Assembly (NCBI RefSeq): GCF_007747995.1
Contig: NZ_CP036276.1
Span: 2,037,001-2,101,000, forward strand
From: Symmachiella dynata
GTDB taxonomy: Bacteria; Planctomycetota; Planctomycetia; Planctomycetales; Planctomycetaceae
Direction of reading: 5' to 3'
DNA: 64,000 bases
The position numbers and the translations under genes were made by a program. The stretch's first letter is position 1, and the number at the start of each line of letters is the position of its first letter. The notes under the pieces are model-generated. The model saw only the letters and a program-made list of their open reading frames with translations. It had not been told where the DNA came from and made no database searches. Below are positions 9,391 to 20,061 of the stretch, one piece after another.

Positions 9391-10443
9391 TCAGAACGCA
9401 CGCGGCCCGATGCCTTGCATGATTTCGTCATTTAGCGAAAACAGTGCCGGGGTCCCGCCGGTATGCACGAACACCACGTTTTGATCCGCCGTGAATCGGC
9501 CTTGGCGGATGTGGTCGATCAGGCCGGACATCGCTTTGCTGCTATAAATCGGGTCGAGCAAAATGGCTTCCTGGCGGGCCATGAGGGAAATCGCTTCCAA
9601 ACCGGCCGGTGAAGAGGTCCCGTAACCAGTCGGCCCGATGTACTCTTCGGACAGGTCAATGTCACTCGATTCCACGTCAACCGAAACGCCGATCAACTCG
9701 CCTGCTTCACGCGCAATCCGCGCCATATCGGCCCGTGTATCCCAGGGCCAGACGATCGGGGCACAATGCGTGATGGGTAAATTCAACCCCAAGGCTTTGC
9801 TCCCCGCCACCAAGCCGGCACCCGTCGACCCGGCGGAACACAAGTAGACCGCATCGGGTGTGAACGACTGCGCGGCTGCCTGTTCGGCGATCTCGATCAT
9901 GGCCGTCACATAGCCAACCGCCGCCAACGGCTTGACAACTTTGCGGTCCCAGGAATACACCGTGCGTCCCGCCGCTGCGTATTCGCGACTGCGGTGCATG
10001 ATATGTTCGTCGACTTCCGGACCGATCGCACCCTCAATGATTTCGACTTTCGCGCCGACCAGATAATCGAGCAACAAATTGCCTTGAATCGGATCAGGCC
10101 CGTTCGCCGGACGACCGCGACCGAGCACCAGATGAATATCAATGCCCGCTTTCGCGCAGGCGGCAGCGGTCTGGCGGCAGTTATTGCTGTGAATACCCGC
10201 CCCCCAGACAAAGATGTCCGCCTGCTTTTTGATCGCATCGCCCAGGATCAATTCATTGTGCCGCGTCTTATTCCCACCGAACGTCAAGCCGGTGCAGTCG
10301 TCCCGCTTGATATAAATCTGCGGCCCGCCCAACAGTTTTGAAAGTTTCGGCAGATGCTCCAGTGGTGTGGGAGTATGGGCCAACGGAAAATGCGGCAATT
10401 TCGCAACAGCAGCACGGAGTTCATCAGTGGTCAGTCGTGGCAT
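9391..10443 (-). CDS. PLP-dependent D-cysteine desulfhydrase / ACC deaminase family
   Basis: This 350-residue fold-type II PLP enzyme has the family motif FGGNKTRHNE with the probable Schiff-base Lys at position 59, a preceding IYIKRDDCTGL segment, and a phosphate-binding region SAGSTGAG. The C-terminal VFVHTGGTPALFS is typical. Known members convert D-cysteine to pyruvate, H2S and ammonia, or act as ACC deaminase; sequence alone does not separate these, but D-cysteine desulfhydrase is more common in bacteria without plant contact. ATG start. It is convergent with the upstream sulfatase gene and probably monocistronic. Confidence 0.88.
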   Translation of the reverse strand: MPRLTTDELRAAVAKLPHFPLAHTPTPLEHLPKLSKLLGGPQIYIKRDDCTGLTFGGNKTRHNELILGDAIKKQADIFVWGAGIHSNNCRQTAAACAKAGIDIHLVLGRGRPANGPDPIQGNLLLDYLVGAKVEIIEGAIGPEVDEHIMHRSREYAAAGRTVYSWDRKVVKPLAAVGYVTAMIEIAEQAAAQSFTPDAVYLCSAGSTGAGLVAGSKALGLNLPITHCAPIVWPWDTRADMARIAREAGELIGVSVDVESSDIDLSEEYIGPTGYGTSSPAGLEAISLMARQEAILLDPIYSSKAMSGLIDHIRQGRFTADQNVVFVHTGGTPALFSLNDEIMQGIGPRAF

Positions 10444-10922
10444 GGTAGTTCTGTTATCGCTGTTTTGTCATTGAGTGAGAATTATAGGGAATATTTGAGC
10501 CGTACTATTACCATGCGCAGGCCAGTTTTTCGACCGGTAACAGAAATTTCAGTCATTCCCCCAAACCGTCAACCAGAATACTGTCAAACAGAATTCCCTG
10601 CAAAAACACCGAAACCCCGAAGGGGTGAGACATCCTAGCCCAGGGTAAGCGGCAAAGCCGCGCCACCCTGGGAACGCGTGTAACCGTAGAACGAACCCTG
10701 AAGGGGTTCCACATATTGACCTTTCGCTTTCGGTGAACCATGATTGCTCAACCCCTTCAGGGTTGCATCCTGATTACCTACTTCCAACCTGGGGTGCGCT
10801 CACTCCGTTCGCGACCCCAGGCTATGATGTTTTACGCCTTCAGCGAAAAACAATTTCGTCCCTTAATCATTATCGTTGAGAGTCAACTTTGGAACGACCG
10901 GCGTTGGATGTTGGCAATGCAA
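10444..10922. other. intergenic region with nested palindromes
   Basis: No credible ORF. It contains several hairpin-forming repeats between about 10600 and 10821 (see the repeat entry) in the gap between two minus-strand enzyme genes. Confidence 0.6.
10639..10821. repeat. cluster of nested hairpin repeats
   Basis: CCCAGGGT (10639-10646) pairs with ACCCTGGG (10665-10672), enclosing GCGGC-AAA-GCCGC. AACCCTGAAGGGGTT (10694-10708) is the reverse complement of 10750-10764. CCTGGGGT (10788-10795) pairs with ACCCCAGG (10814-10821). This looks like a composite dispersed intergenic repeat. Confidence 0.7.
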
Positions 10923-12116
10923 TCAACGCGTGATCCACGCTCCGCCGCACATCGTGGCGGTGACTTCGGTTTCCGGAGCAAACAATTCATCCGCCGCCCC
11001 ATTCAAGGCCACGACCGCCATGTCAGCGGATTTCCCCGACCGCAACGTGCCGATTTCGCCATCTAGTCCTAAGGCCCGCGCCCCGTTGATAGTCCCCAGC
11101 GCTAACAATTCCGCCAAGTCGACATCAGGAAACGTCTGTCGCAAAAATTGCAGTTCCCGCCACAGATTCAAATCCGGATTCGAGCCGCGGCTGTCGGTAC
11201 CGATCGCGACCGATGCGCCTGCTTGCACTAGACGTTGCCAGGGATGGGGTGAGTGGCCAAAATAAGCATGCGTGCGGGGGCAGTAGACGACCGTGATGTT
11301 GGGATGCGCCGACAGGAATGCGATTTCTTCGTCATCCAGATAATTCCCGTGAATCGCCAACGCATGTTCGACATCCGCCAGCGGGCGGAGGTAATCCAGC
11401 GGCCGCGACCCAGCTGGGATGGCCGTCGGATCCCAGACGCCGAACTCACAGAGCATGTCGACAAACTCACCGCTGCCGGAGCTGAGTAATTCCAACTCCG
11501 CCCGCGTTTCCGCAAGGTGCACCGCCAAAGGGCATTGATGTTCCACGGCGAGTTGAACGAGCGCAGTGTACAACGGTGGACGCACGCTGTAGGGCGCATG
11601 GGGACTGAGACCATAAATCAGCCGGTCCTGTTGCAGTTGCTGCAAATGTTCACGAGCGAGTGCCAATTGCGGATCGTGTTGCGCAGCAGCCAGCCCCAGG
11701 ATTTCTTGAAACACCACGACGCGGGCAGCGGGCGGGAAAAACTCCACAGCCTCCCAACCGGGCGAGGCGATTTCACCCAGCAGGGTCGTGCCGGTTCGTT
11801 CCGCTTCACGCTTGCCTGCGGCAACGGCACTTGTCGACGCATCGCGGCTGCGCTGATTGGCAACCAACGCGCGAATCCAATCTGTAAATGGTTTGGCCGG
11901 CGCAATCGGCTGTGATAGATCGCTAAACTCCAAATGCGTATGCGCATTGATCAACCCCGGCACAATCGCCACATCACCCAAGTCATGCGCCGCGCTGTCG
12001 GCGCGGTTATGCACAGCGGCAATCTGCCCCGCCTCAATTTCAATCACCCCACGCTCCAGCGGCGGCCCGTCTCCGGGAAACACCCACCGCGCGCGATATG
12101 TCTGTCGCTGGTTCAT
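10923..12116 (-). CDS. metal-dependent amidohydrolase, aminofutalosine deaminase-like
   Basis: This TIM-barrel amidohydrolase is 397 residues long if begun at the ATG at 12116; a longer reading with 12 extra residues is possible but unlikely. Metal ligands are visible as NAHTHLEF (His59, His61), HLAETR (third His), a later His in ALAIHGN and Asp in GTDSRGS. The HTHLEF and SPHAPYS wording resembles aminodeoxyfutalosine deaminases of the futalosine menaquinone route more than SAH deaminases, which usually read HTHA. A cytosine/guanine-type deaminase remains possible. No other menaquinone gene is nearby. Confidence 0.8.
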   Translation of the reverse strand: MNQRQTYRARWVFPGDGPPLERGVIEIEAGQIAAVHNRADSAAHDLGDVAIVPGLINAHTHLEFSDLSQPIAPAKPFTDWIRALVANQRSRDASTSAVAAGKREAERTGTTLLGEIASPGWEAVEFFPPAARVVVFQEILGLAAAQHDPQLALAREHLQQLQQDRLIYGLSPHAPYSVRPPLYTALVQLAVEHQCPLAVHLAETRAELELLSSGSGEFVDMLCEFGVWDPTAIPAGSRPLDYLRPLADVEHALAIHGNYLDDEEIAFLSAHPNITVVYCPRTHAYFGHSPHPWQRLVQAGASVAIGTDSRGSNPDLNLWRELQFLRQTFPDVDLAELLALGTINGARALGLDGEIGTLRSGKSADMAVVALNGAADELFAPETEVTATMCGGAWITR

Positions 12117-12306
12117 GCACCAAATGTAATCCAAACCAAGGCAAGATACCAAGCACCTCCCTCAAGCCTGTCCCCTCAAGCCTCAAGCCGAACTAACGCC
12201 CTGTCTTGGACAGCCGCGGCATTTACGTCATAATCAACATGTTGTCCGGCGGCGGTTGTCGTCTACGGTCCGCGTTCTTCAATGCCAACCACAAGGTCAT
12301 AAAATC

Positions 12307-13260
12307 ATGTCGCAACCCAATCGACGAACCTTTCTCCATCAAACCGCTCGTACAGGGTTGGCTCTGGCGGCCGGGGCGACCGTTTTGGGACAGTCCCGTT
12401 CAGCCGAAGCAGCGGAGGCGAAGACCGGAAATCCACTGGCCGTATTCAGCAAAAGTTTCCAGGACCGACCAATTCCCGAAGTCTGCCGCATCTTCAAAGA
12501 GATTGGCGCCGATGGCCTGGACCTGACCGTCCGGCCCGGCGGGCATATTGCTCCGGAAAACGTCGCCGAAGAATTGCCCGCAGCGGTCCAAGCGGCCCAG
12601 GATGCCGGATTGAAGGTCTATTTTTTAACAACCGCCATTACCGAGCCAAACGCGACTTCGGAAAAATTATTAGCAACCGCCAGTGAGTTGGGAATCGACC
12701 GCATCAAATTGGGTTACTACAAATACAAAAAATTTGGCGCAATGGCTCAGGAGATGGATACCGTCAAAAAACAACTGGCCGCTGTCATTAAATTGGCCAA
12801 ACCGTACGGCGTGCTCCCCTGCGTGCACATTCACTCAGGCAAATCAATCCCCTCGCACGGCACGCATCTGTACGAATTGATTAAGGACTTTTCCCCCGAG
12901 GACATCGGCGCCTATGTCGACCCGCAGCACATGACCAAAGAAGGGGGCATCGACGGTTGGCGGCAAGGGTTGGATTTGCTTGGCCCCTGGATTGCCCTGT
13001 CGTCGATGAAGAACTTTGCTTGGGAAAAAACTGACCGGGACAAATACGGCCAACAACATTGGCAAACGATCAACGTCCCCGTCGCCGACGGCGTCTGCCC
13101 GGTTCCGAAATTCATCGAAGCTCTGCATGCCCTGGGATACAACGGCGTGATCTCAATGCACAGCGAATACAAAGGCCGGCACAGTTTCCAAAACCTGGAC
13201 ACCGACGGCTGCATCGCTCAGACGGCCAAGGACATTCAATTCGTACGGCAGTTTGTCTGA
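12307..13260 (+). CDS. Tat-exported sugar phosphate isomerase/epimerase-like TIM barrel
   Basis: The 317-residue protein starts at the ATG at 12307, which puts a twin-arginine signal (NRRTFLHQ, then a hydrophobic stretch ending LGQSRSAEA) at the N-terminus. The rest is a xylose-isomerase-like AP-endonuclease-2 TIM barrel (pfam AP_endonuc_2 type). [13 protein letters not shown] lies near residue 75, with metal-ligand-like CVHIHSG and AYVDPQH, and a C-terminal [13 protein letters not shown]. These exported barrels act on unknown sugars or polyols in planctomycetes. It is followed within 75 bp by the sialidase-like gene, suggesting a shared glycan role. Confidence 0.85.
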   Translation: MSQPNRRTFLHQTARTGLALAAGATVLGQSRSAEAAEAKTGNPLAVFSKSFQDRPIPEVCRIFKEIGADGLDLTVRPGGHIAPENVAEELPAAVQAAQDAGLKVYFLTTAITEPNATSEKLLATASELGIDRIKLGYYKYKKFGAMAQEMDTVKKQLAAVIKLAKPYGVLPCVHIHSGKSIPSHGTHLYELIKDFSPEDIGAYVDPQHMTKEGGIDGWRQGLDLLGPWIALSSMKNFAWEKTDRDKYGQQHWQTINVPVADGVCPVPKFIEALHALGYNGVISMHSEYKGRHSFQNLDTDGCIAQTAKDIQFVRQFV

Positions 13261-13271
13261 AGCATCCGACT

Positions 13272-13295
13272 CCCAAACCGACGGCTCTGCCGTCG
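13272..13295. repeat. palindrome family B copy
   Basis: CCCAAACCGACGGC-TCT-GCCGTCG, a hairpin-capable element just after the TIM-barrel stop. Copies with a TT loop lie at 48305-48327 and, inverted, 54914-54936. Confidence 0.7.
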
Positions 13296-13333
13296 CAATC
13301 GACTACCGCTTGGCAATTCAACGGAGCAAATTC

Positions 13334-14437
13334 ATGAAGCGGTCTCTGTTCACCGTTTTCACACTACTCTCGCTTTCCACGTTCGTTGGGGCCGATGATC
13401 CGCTTGGCCCTGCGGAGGAGGCGCAGGCGAAGGATGCGCGCGATGTCATCCATACCATCTTCCAGGGCCAGTCTCCCGACAAACTTGTCTGCGACACCAC
13501 GCTCCGCGCGCTGCCGGACGGGTCGTGGGTCATGGTGATGCTCGGTGGAGGGGACAAGGAACCATCGCCGCGAAACCGGATCTTTCTCACCCGGAGTCTG
13601 GACCAGGGGCGGACCTGGTCGGAGATGCAGCCGATTGATTTTGGTGTCAAGAAAAATGATCCCAACCGCGCTTTGGTCCCCACTGAATTGATGGTGCACG
13701 GCGAACGCTGCACCCTGTTTTTTACAACGCATGACGGCCGTTTCGGTGAGGCGCGGACATGGCAGGCACACAGCAACGACTCTTGTCGCACTTGGTCGGC
13801 AATGACCCCCGTGCCCGATCCGTTGCATAAAGCTAGTTTCATACGGAATCACATTGTGACCCGCGACGGACGCATCATGCTGCCGTTTCAGTTTTATGTC
13901 GGAGAACGTTTCCCCCACAATCCGCGTAACGGCGTGATGATCAGTGAGGACGACGGCAAAACTTGGTCCGTCCACGGATGGATTCGGCTGACCGACAATG
14001 ACAAATACCGTGGCTGGGCCGAAAACAACATCGTGGAGCTGGCCGACGGGACAATTTCGATGCTGATTCGCGCCGACAATTTGGGGGGCGTCTTGTATCG
14101 CGCCGACTCGCACGACGGCGGCAAGACCTGGCCCGATTTCGCCACCAAGACCGACATCCCCAATCCCGGTTCCAAAGCCACGTTGTATCCTCTCGGCGGC
14201 GACCGCGTAGCGATCTTGCACAATCCCCACCCCAAGCAGCGCAATCCGCTCTCGTTGTGGATCAGCGACGACGGTATGCAAACCTGGCCGTATCGCCGCG
14301 TCCTGGTCGACTCTCCCGGCCGCTTAAATTATCCCGATGGATTCGTCAGCCCCGACAAAGAGTTTCTGCATTTCGCATTTGATGACAACCGGCACCGCGC
14401 GGTGTATGTCGGTGCCAAGCTACCGGCTGCGGATTAG
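13334..14437 (+). CDS. secreted BNR/Asp-box sialidase-like protein
   Basis: Predicted exo-alpha-sialidase fold, 367 residues, from the ATG at 13334 that gives a signal peptide (residues 1-20, FVGA). Asp boxes (SxDxGxTW) are seen at about 88-95 (SLDQGRTW), 147-154 (SNDSCRTW), 204-211 (SEDDGKTW) and 259-266 (SHDGGKTW), as in six-bladed neuraminidases. A complete catalytic Arg triad and Tyr cannot be confirmed by eye. Planctomycete proteins of this family often sit with sulfatases; substrate is unproven. The mature N-terminus begins [10 protein letters not shown], a motif shared with two neighbours. Confidence 0.85.
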   Translation: MKRSLFTVFTLLSLSTFVGADDPLGPAEEAQAKDARDVIHTIFQGQSPDKLVCDTTLRALPDGSWVMVMLGGGDKEPSPRNRIFLTRSLDQGRTWSEMQPIDFGVKKNDPNRALVPTELMVHGERCTLFFTTHDGRFGEARTWQAHSNDSCRTWSAMTPVPDPLHKASFIRNHIVTRDGRIMLPFQFYVGERFPHNPRNGVMISEDDGKTWSVHGWIRLTDNDKYRGWAENNIVELADGTISMLIRADNLGGVLYRADSHDGGKTWPDFATKTDIPNPGSKATLYPLGGDRVAILHNPHPKQRNPLSLWISDDGMQTWPYRRVLVDSPGRLNYPDGFVSPDKEFLHFAFDDNRHRAVYVGAKLPAAD

Positions 14438-14460
14438 CGGCACTGTAACGCAGGGCATCT

Positions 14461-14568
14461 ATGTATTTCACACAACTCCTGCTGCTAGTGATTGCAACAG
14501 CGGCTGATGAACCACTCCGTTTGGCAGAGGAAATGGTCGCTATCAATGCCGATGAAGCAAGGATGTGA
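14461..14568 (+). pseudogene. 35-residue signal-peptide-like ORF, possible gene remnant
   Basis: ATG at 14461 opens a 35-codon frame that reads as a signal peptide (LLLLVIATA) followed by ADEPLRLAEEMVAINADEA and then TGA. The ADEPL..AEE segment resembles the mature starts of the sialidase-like protein ([10 protein letters not shown]) and the 15272 protein (ADDRLGPAQE). It is probably the 5' stump of a third related secreted protein gene whose body was lost. It could be a genuine small exported peptide. Confidence 0.35.
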
Positions 14569-14595
14569 GCCATTTGAATTTGGGGACTCTTTGTC

Positions 14596-15228
14596 ATGCA
14601 GTGGTTTCATCGCACAATCGAACTGTTGAGAAAACATTTTGACAATGTGCGTTTACGTGCGCCTATCACGGAGGACGAGATTATTGGTTTACAATTCCAA
14701 CGCAGTACGGCAGCGGAGGAATTAAAGTATTTTTACACCCAAACGAACGGACTCGCCGTTGGACTCCATGATAGTGTAGTCGGGCTGATTTTCGAATTTG
14801 AAGAATCCCAGAAATTACTCTCTCTGATTTCACATAGGGATGGTGCGTATCAGCTACTGCCGGTTCGGGGCGACGGATGCGGTGATTACGACTGCTTAGT
14901 GATTGGGGGAGGCATCGCTGAGGGGGCTGTCGTTCTCTATGATCATGAAGTCAATGAAGCTCCCTCGCATTTGTTAGCGGGCTCGTTCGCATCCTACTTT
15001 CAGTTGTGGGCCGATTATCTCACCACGAAATATCAAGCTAATGGAGAAATTGACCAACGGTATGTCGCTCCTAAGCTTGAAGCATGGCCTTGGCTGGGAG
15101 AACCTCAGCGGAGGCATCCTTGGCCATTTGATGAGGCGTGGCTCAAGGTGAATGATGAGAAAGCGGCAAAACTTCTCGAAGACGCTGCCACACGGTCCTG
15201 GCTGAACAGACAGAATGATTTGACGTGA
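14596..15228 (+). CDS. SMI1/KNR4 (SUKH) domain protein
   Basis: The protein has 210 residues and no signal peptide. The central part fits the SUKH/SMI1-KNR4 fold: an N-terminal helix with EDEIIGLQFQRSTAAEELKYFYTQTNG, strands, and the characteristic GDGCGDYDCLVIG followed by GAVVLYDHE. SUKH proteins in bacteria often act as immunity proteins against secreted toxins, and some serve general housekeeping scaffolding. No polymorphic toxin gene is seen beside it, so an immunity role is only a family-level possibility. It lies between two secreted-protein genes on the same strand; the preceding remnant at 14461 is close. Confidence 0.7.
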   Translation: MQWFHRTIELLRKHFDNVRLRAPITEDEIIGLQFQRSTAAEELKYFYTQTNGLAVGLHDSVVGLIFEFEESQKLLSLISHRDGAYQLLPVRGDGCGDYDCLVIGGGIAEGAVVLYDHEVNEAPSHLLAGSFASYFQLWADYLTTKYQANGEIDQRYVAPKLEAWPWLGEPQRRHPWPFDEAWLKVNDEKAAKLLEDAATRSWLNRQNDLT

Positions 15229-15271
15229 TGAAGTACATAATTCATCGACAACGTATTATGAGGCAGGGCTG

Positions 15272-16288
15272 ATGATGGAAAAACTTTGCAACTCGCTGAT
15301 TGTGTCGTTTCTAATCACAGCGGCCTCTGCCGACGACCGTCTCGGCCCGGCCCAAGAAACCATCGACATCAAATCCGGCGACCTCACTGTCCAATTCCGC
15401 GACAATTCCGCCTCGCCCAAGATCCTCAGCGGCGTGCAATCGCTGTTCAATCAGCGCGACGCGCCGGGATACGATGCCTATGATCCCGACGGACGCGGCG
15501 CCTCGGCGGGGCTCAATTTTGAACACATCATTTCCGGACACCAAACGCCCCACAACAAATTCACGCCGCGTCATGGGCGCTACACACTGCACCGGTTGCC
15601 AGATCAGAATTCTGTGCAACTGGTGCGCCGCGCCGAAGACAGCCCTTGGAAGGTGAGTAGCACCCTGACCTATAAGGTCACCGCGCCACATTACATCGAC
15701 TTCGAATTTCGCTGCCGGGTCCATGACGCACAATTGTTCGGTGAGCGGGGGTGGGCGTTGTTTTTCTTTGCGAATTACATGAACGACGTTGCCGAGGTCC
15801 CGCTGCATTTTCGCGGCATCAAGCAGCCCGGCGACGAGGAAACCTGGATCGCCGGCGACGCACCGGCCGGACCGGCCGATTGGAACGGCGGGGGCACCTA
15901 TCGGCACGTCGACGCCGCCCCGTTGGAGTATGACGACGACGTGAAGTTTCGGCTCAATAGCTGGAGCTACGACGCACCGCGATTCACCAAACCGTTTTAT
16001 TACGGGCGGGTCGCACGCGACATGACGTTGATCCTCATGTTCGACAAGGCGCACACGCCGGTCGATGAGATGCGGTTGAGCCTGTTCAAATTCAAACTCC
16101 CCCAGCATCCCCGCCCCGCTTGGGATTTTCAGTACGTCGTGCACCGCGTGGAAGAAAATCGCGAATACGGCTTTCGCGGGCGGCTGGTCTGGAAAAAGTT
16201 CGTCAGTCCCGCCGATTGCCTTGAGGAATACCAAACCTGGGCAAAGAACTTGCCAGCCGACCCTGCCAATGGCAAGCCGTCCAGTTGA
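15272..16288 (+). CDS. secreted hypothetical protein (planctomycete type)
   Basis: A signal peptide (about residues 1-20) leads into a 318-residue mature protein starting ADDRLGPAQETIDIKSGD. It looks beta-rich with many aromatic residues (WALFFFANYMND, YRHVDAAPLEYDDDVKF, FTKPFYYGRVARD) and resembles proteins often found beside planctomycete sialidases and sulfatases. I recognise no catalytic motif, so a sugar-binding or lectin-like role is only a guess from the fold and location. It is transcribed in the same direction as its neighbours, 31 bp before the TIM-barrel gene. Confidence 0.6.
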   Translation: MMEKLCNSLIVSFLITAASADDRLGPAQETIDIKSGDLTVQFRDNSASPKILSGVQSLFNQRDAPGYDAYDPDGRGASAGLNFEHIISGHQTPHNKFTPRHGRYTLHRLPDQNSVQLVRRAEDSPWKVSSTLTYKVTAPHYIDFEFRCRVHDAQLFGERGWALFFFANYMNDVAEVPLHFRGIKQPGDEETWIAGDAPAGPADWNGGGTYRHVDAAPLEYDDDVKFRLNSWSYDAPRFTKPFYYGRVARDMTLILMFDKAHTPVDEMRLSLFKFKLPQHPRPAWDFQYVVHRVEENREYGFRGRLVWKKFVSPADCLEEYQTWAKNLPADPANGKPSS

Positions 16289-16319
16289 TTCTTCACAGCT
16301 TGAAGATTAAAAACACCAC

Positions 16320-17111
16320 ATGCCAACTTTAAAGAAAGCGGTCACCGCCGCCTGTTTGAATCTCCCGGTCCGGGAAACCCTAATCGCCGCCTCCGAAATC
16401 GGGGCTGAGGGGGTGCAGTTCGATGTACGGACCGAATTGCGTCCCTCCGATCTGTCACAAACCGGCCGCCGGCAGTTCCTGAAATTCCTCTCCGAAATGA
16501 ATCTGGAGGTACCCTCGCTCCGCTTCTCCAGTCGCCGCGCATTTTACAATGCCAACGACCTGGAACGCCGCATCGCGGCTACCAAAGCGGCGATGGACTT
16601 CACCTATCAACTCGGCGCCAAGATCCTCACGCTCCGCATCGGACGCATCCCGACCGATGCCGAATCACCCGACTATTTGATTCTGCGTGAGGTGCTCAAC
16701 GGCATCGCCCGCTATGGAAATCATGTCGGTGTCGCCGCCGCCATCACGCCCAGCGGCGATAATCCGGCCGATTTGGCGCGGTTGATGGGAGACATTACCG
16801 AAGGCCCGTTGGGACTCGATTTCGATCCCGCCGGTTTTTTGATGTCCGGACACGACCCGGTGCCGATGCTGCGCGAATTGCACCAATGGATCTTCCATGT
16901 CCAAGCCCGCGACGGACTGCAAGACGCCTCCGGCAGCGGATTAGAAGTGGAGTTGGGCCGTGGAGAGATCGATTGGCTGGAGTTCGTCGCCACGCTGGAT
17001 GAAATCGCCTATCGCGGCTGGCTGATCGTCACCCGCACACAAGGCGAAGACCGCGCCGGCGACGCCGAACGAGCCCTAAAATACCTCCGCAACATCGACG
17101 CCCCGCAATAA
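16320..17111 (+). CDS. sugar phosphate isomerase/epimerase-like TIM barrel (cytoplasmic)
   Basis: This 263-residue protein has no export signal. It is an AP-endonuclease-2/xylose-isomerase-like barrel with a first strand KKAVTAACLNLPVRETLIAA, then GAEGVQFDVRTELRP, GAKILTLRIGRIP, GLDFDPAGFLMSG and HVQARDG near the end. Metal ligands are likely in the GLDFDP and HVQARDG segments. It follows the secreted 15272 gene by 31 bp, so the two may share a transcript. Its substrate is unknown; related proteins interconvert keto sugars. Confidence 0.78.
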   Translation: MPTLKKAVTAACLNLPVRETLIAASEIGAEGVQFDVRTELRPSDLSQTGRRQFLKFLSEMNLEVPSLRFSSRRAFYNANDLERRIAATKAAMDFTYQLGAKILTLRIGRIPTDAESPDYLILREVLNGIARYGNHVGVAAAITPSGDNPADLARLMGDITEGPLGLDFDPAGFLMSGHDPVPMLRELHQWIFHVQARDGLQDASGSGLEVELGRGEIDWLEFVATLDEIAYRGWLIVTRTQGEDRAGDAERALKYLRNIDAPQ

Positions 17112-17179
17112 GCCGGTTGCGTCCCAATAGAATTCGGTTCAATTCCCATTTTGTGCGGCCCCACACGGTCACGTTTTTT

Positions 17180-17214
17180 TTAATCCGTGTTTCTTCCGTG
17201 TTAATCCGTGGCTA
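17180..17214. repeat. CCACGGATTAACACGGA-type dispersed repeat
   Basis: Reads (inverted) AGCCACGGATTAACACGG, then AAGAAACACGGATTAA. A related copy on the other strand is at 48250-48280. Located between convergent genes. Confidence 0.6.
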
Positions 17215-17252
17215 AATAACTTGCCCTATGATTGCGTCCCTGACGTGATAAT

Positions 17253-18881
<1,629 letters not shown>

Positions 18882-18932
18882 CTCACGAGGGTCACGAGAA
18901 TGGAAAGAGTAGGGCAGTGCGACACGCGCTGA

Positions 18933-19709
18933 CTATTCAAAACTTGAGAAGTCGGGCGGACGACGTTCAAAAAATGCGGTCATCGCTTCTCGGGCTTCGG
19001 GAGATTTCAGCCGCTGAGCAAATGCTGCCATTTCCGCCTGCATCGTTGTTGCGACCGTCGGAGTAGCGAACTGTTTCATCAGTCGCTTCGTCTCCCGCAG
19101 CGCCGAGGGGGGTAGCGCCGCCAACTCTTGGCAGCATCCCACGGCAGCATCAAGCACTTCGCCATCAGGCAAGACGCGATTCACCAGGCCATACGCACAC
19201 GCCGTTTCCGCCGAGAATGGTTTGCCAAGCAACAGCAACTCCGCCGCCCGCTGATGACCGATCAATTGCGGCAGCAGATAACTGGAACCCGCTTCGGGAC
19301 AGAGTCCCAGATTCACGAATGGCAATTGCAACGTCGCACTCGCCCCGGCAAACACCATGTCACAATGCAATAACAGCGTGGTGCCAATACCAATTGCCGG
19401 TCCCGTTACAGCTGCGACCAACGGTTTGGTGGCGGTGCTGATCGCCTGTAGGAATTGAGCGACAGGACTATCCGCCTCAGCGGGGGGGGAGCCTAAAAAG
19501 TCCTTGAGGTCGTTGCCGGCGGTAAAACAGTCTGCAGTGCCGTGGATGAGTATCGCCCGCACAGTCGGATCTGCTTCGGCTTGTGCGATGCCCGCAGCGA
19601 GTAACCCGTACATCTCGACGGTGATCGCGTTTTTCTTCTCCGCGCGATTCAAGCCGAGTCGCATGACGCCATCGTTGTTAGTGACGATAACCGGTGGTTG
19701 TTGATTCAC
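18933..19709 (-). CDS. enoyl-CoA hydratase/isomerase family protein
   Basis: A crotonase-fold protein of about 258 residues from a GTG start at 19709, chosen because GGGGGAACGGA lies just before it. The CoA oxyanion-hole segments are present (ADCFTAGNDLKDF and GPAIGIGTTLLLHCDMVFA). In true hydratases two Glu residues catalyse; here the second-Glu region reads PFVNLGLCPEAGSSYLLP, typical of the delta3-delta2-isomerase/hydratase group. It is likely part of fatty acid or amino-acid degradation. The sulfatase gene starts 51 bp beyond its stop codon on the same strand. Confidence 0.88.
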   Translation of the reverse strand: MNQQPPVIVTNNDGVMRLGLNRAEKKNAITVEMYGLLAAGIAQAEADPTVRAILIHGTADCFTAGNDLKDFLGSPPAEADSPVAQFLQAISTATKPLVAAVTGPAIGIGTTLLLHCDMVFAGASATLQLPFVNLGLCPEAGSSYLLPQLIGHQRAAELLLLGKPFSAETACAYGLVNRVLPDGEVLDAAVGCCQELAALPPSALRETKRLMKQFATPTVATTMQAEMAAFAQRLKSPEAREAMTAFFERRPPDFSSFE

Positions 19710-19835
19710 GTTCCGTTCCCCCTGATTCCCGGATAAAAAGCTTCCGCAAACAAGTATGCACATTGCTTGGCGGGGTGGGAAGTGACTGACGGAATCTGCC
19801 GCGATTCAAATGTGGTTGGACAACTGTGGTCGCGT

Positions 19836-19872
19836 AAAAAAGAACGCCATTCACTAAGGAACGGCGTTCTTT
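19836..19872 (-). terminator. intrinsic terminator of the coiled-coil operon
   Basis: Read on the minus strand, AAAGAACGCC / GGCGTTCTTT (10-bp stem, arms 19839-19848 and 19863-19872) is followed by a run of T. It lies just after the 55-residue gene at 19894. Confidence 0.85.
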
Positions 19873-19893
19873 CAGTTTTTCGACGTCAGTCGG

Positions 19894-20061
19894 TTACGGC
19901 GATGTGAATCCGTAGGCATCCAATTCAACCCACAAGAATCCAATCCCGGTCATTAACGCGGCGACGGATACGAACAACAAGGCGACGTAAATGTCCGCTT
20001 CGGGCGGGGGGCCTTGGGGCTTTTTCTTCGTGCGGCGACTGCTAGAGCTTCGTGGTGACAT
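19894..20061 (-). CDS. 55-residue single-span membrane protein
   Basis: A short frame from the ATG at 20061 to TAA at 19894. It begins MSPRSSSSRRTKKKPQGPP, has a basic cytosolic head and one hydrophobic helix (YVALLFVSVAALMTGIGFLW), and ends VELDAYGFTSP. The start overlaps the last 20 bases of the upstream coiled-coil gene in another frame, which suggests translational coupling, and an intrinsic terminator follows directly. I recognise no family. A partner of the two membrane-anchored coiled-coil proteins is likely from context. Confidence 0.72.
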   Translation of the reverse strand: MSPRSSSSRRTKKKPQGPPPEADIYVALLFVSVAALMTGIGFLWVELDAYGFTSP

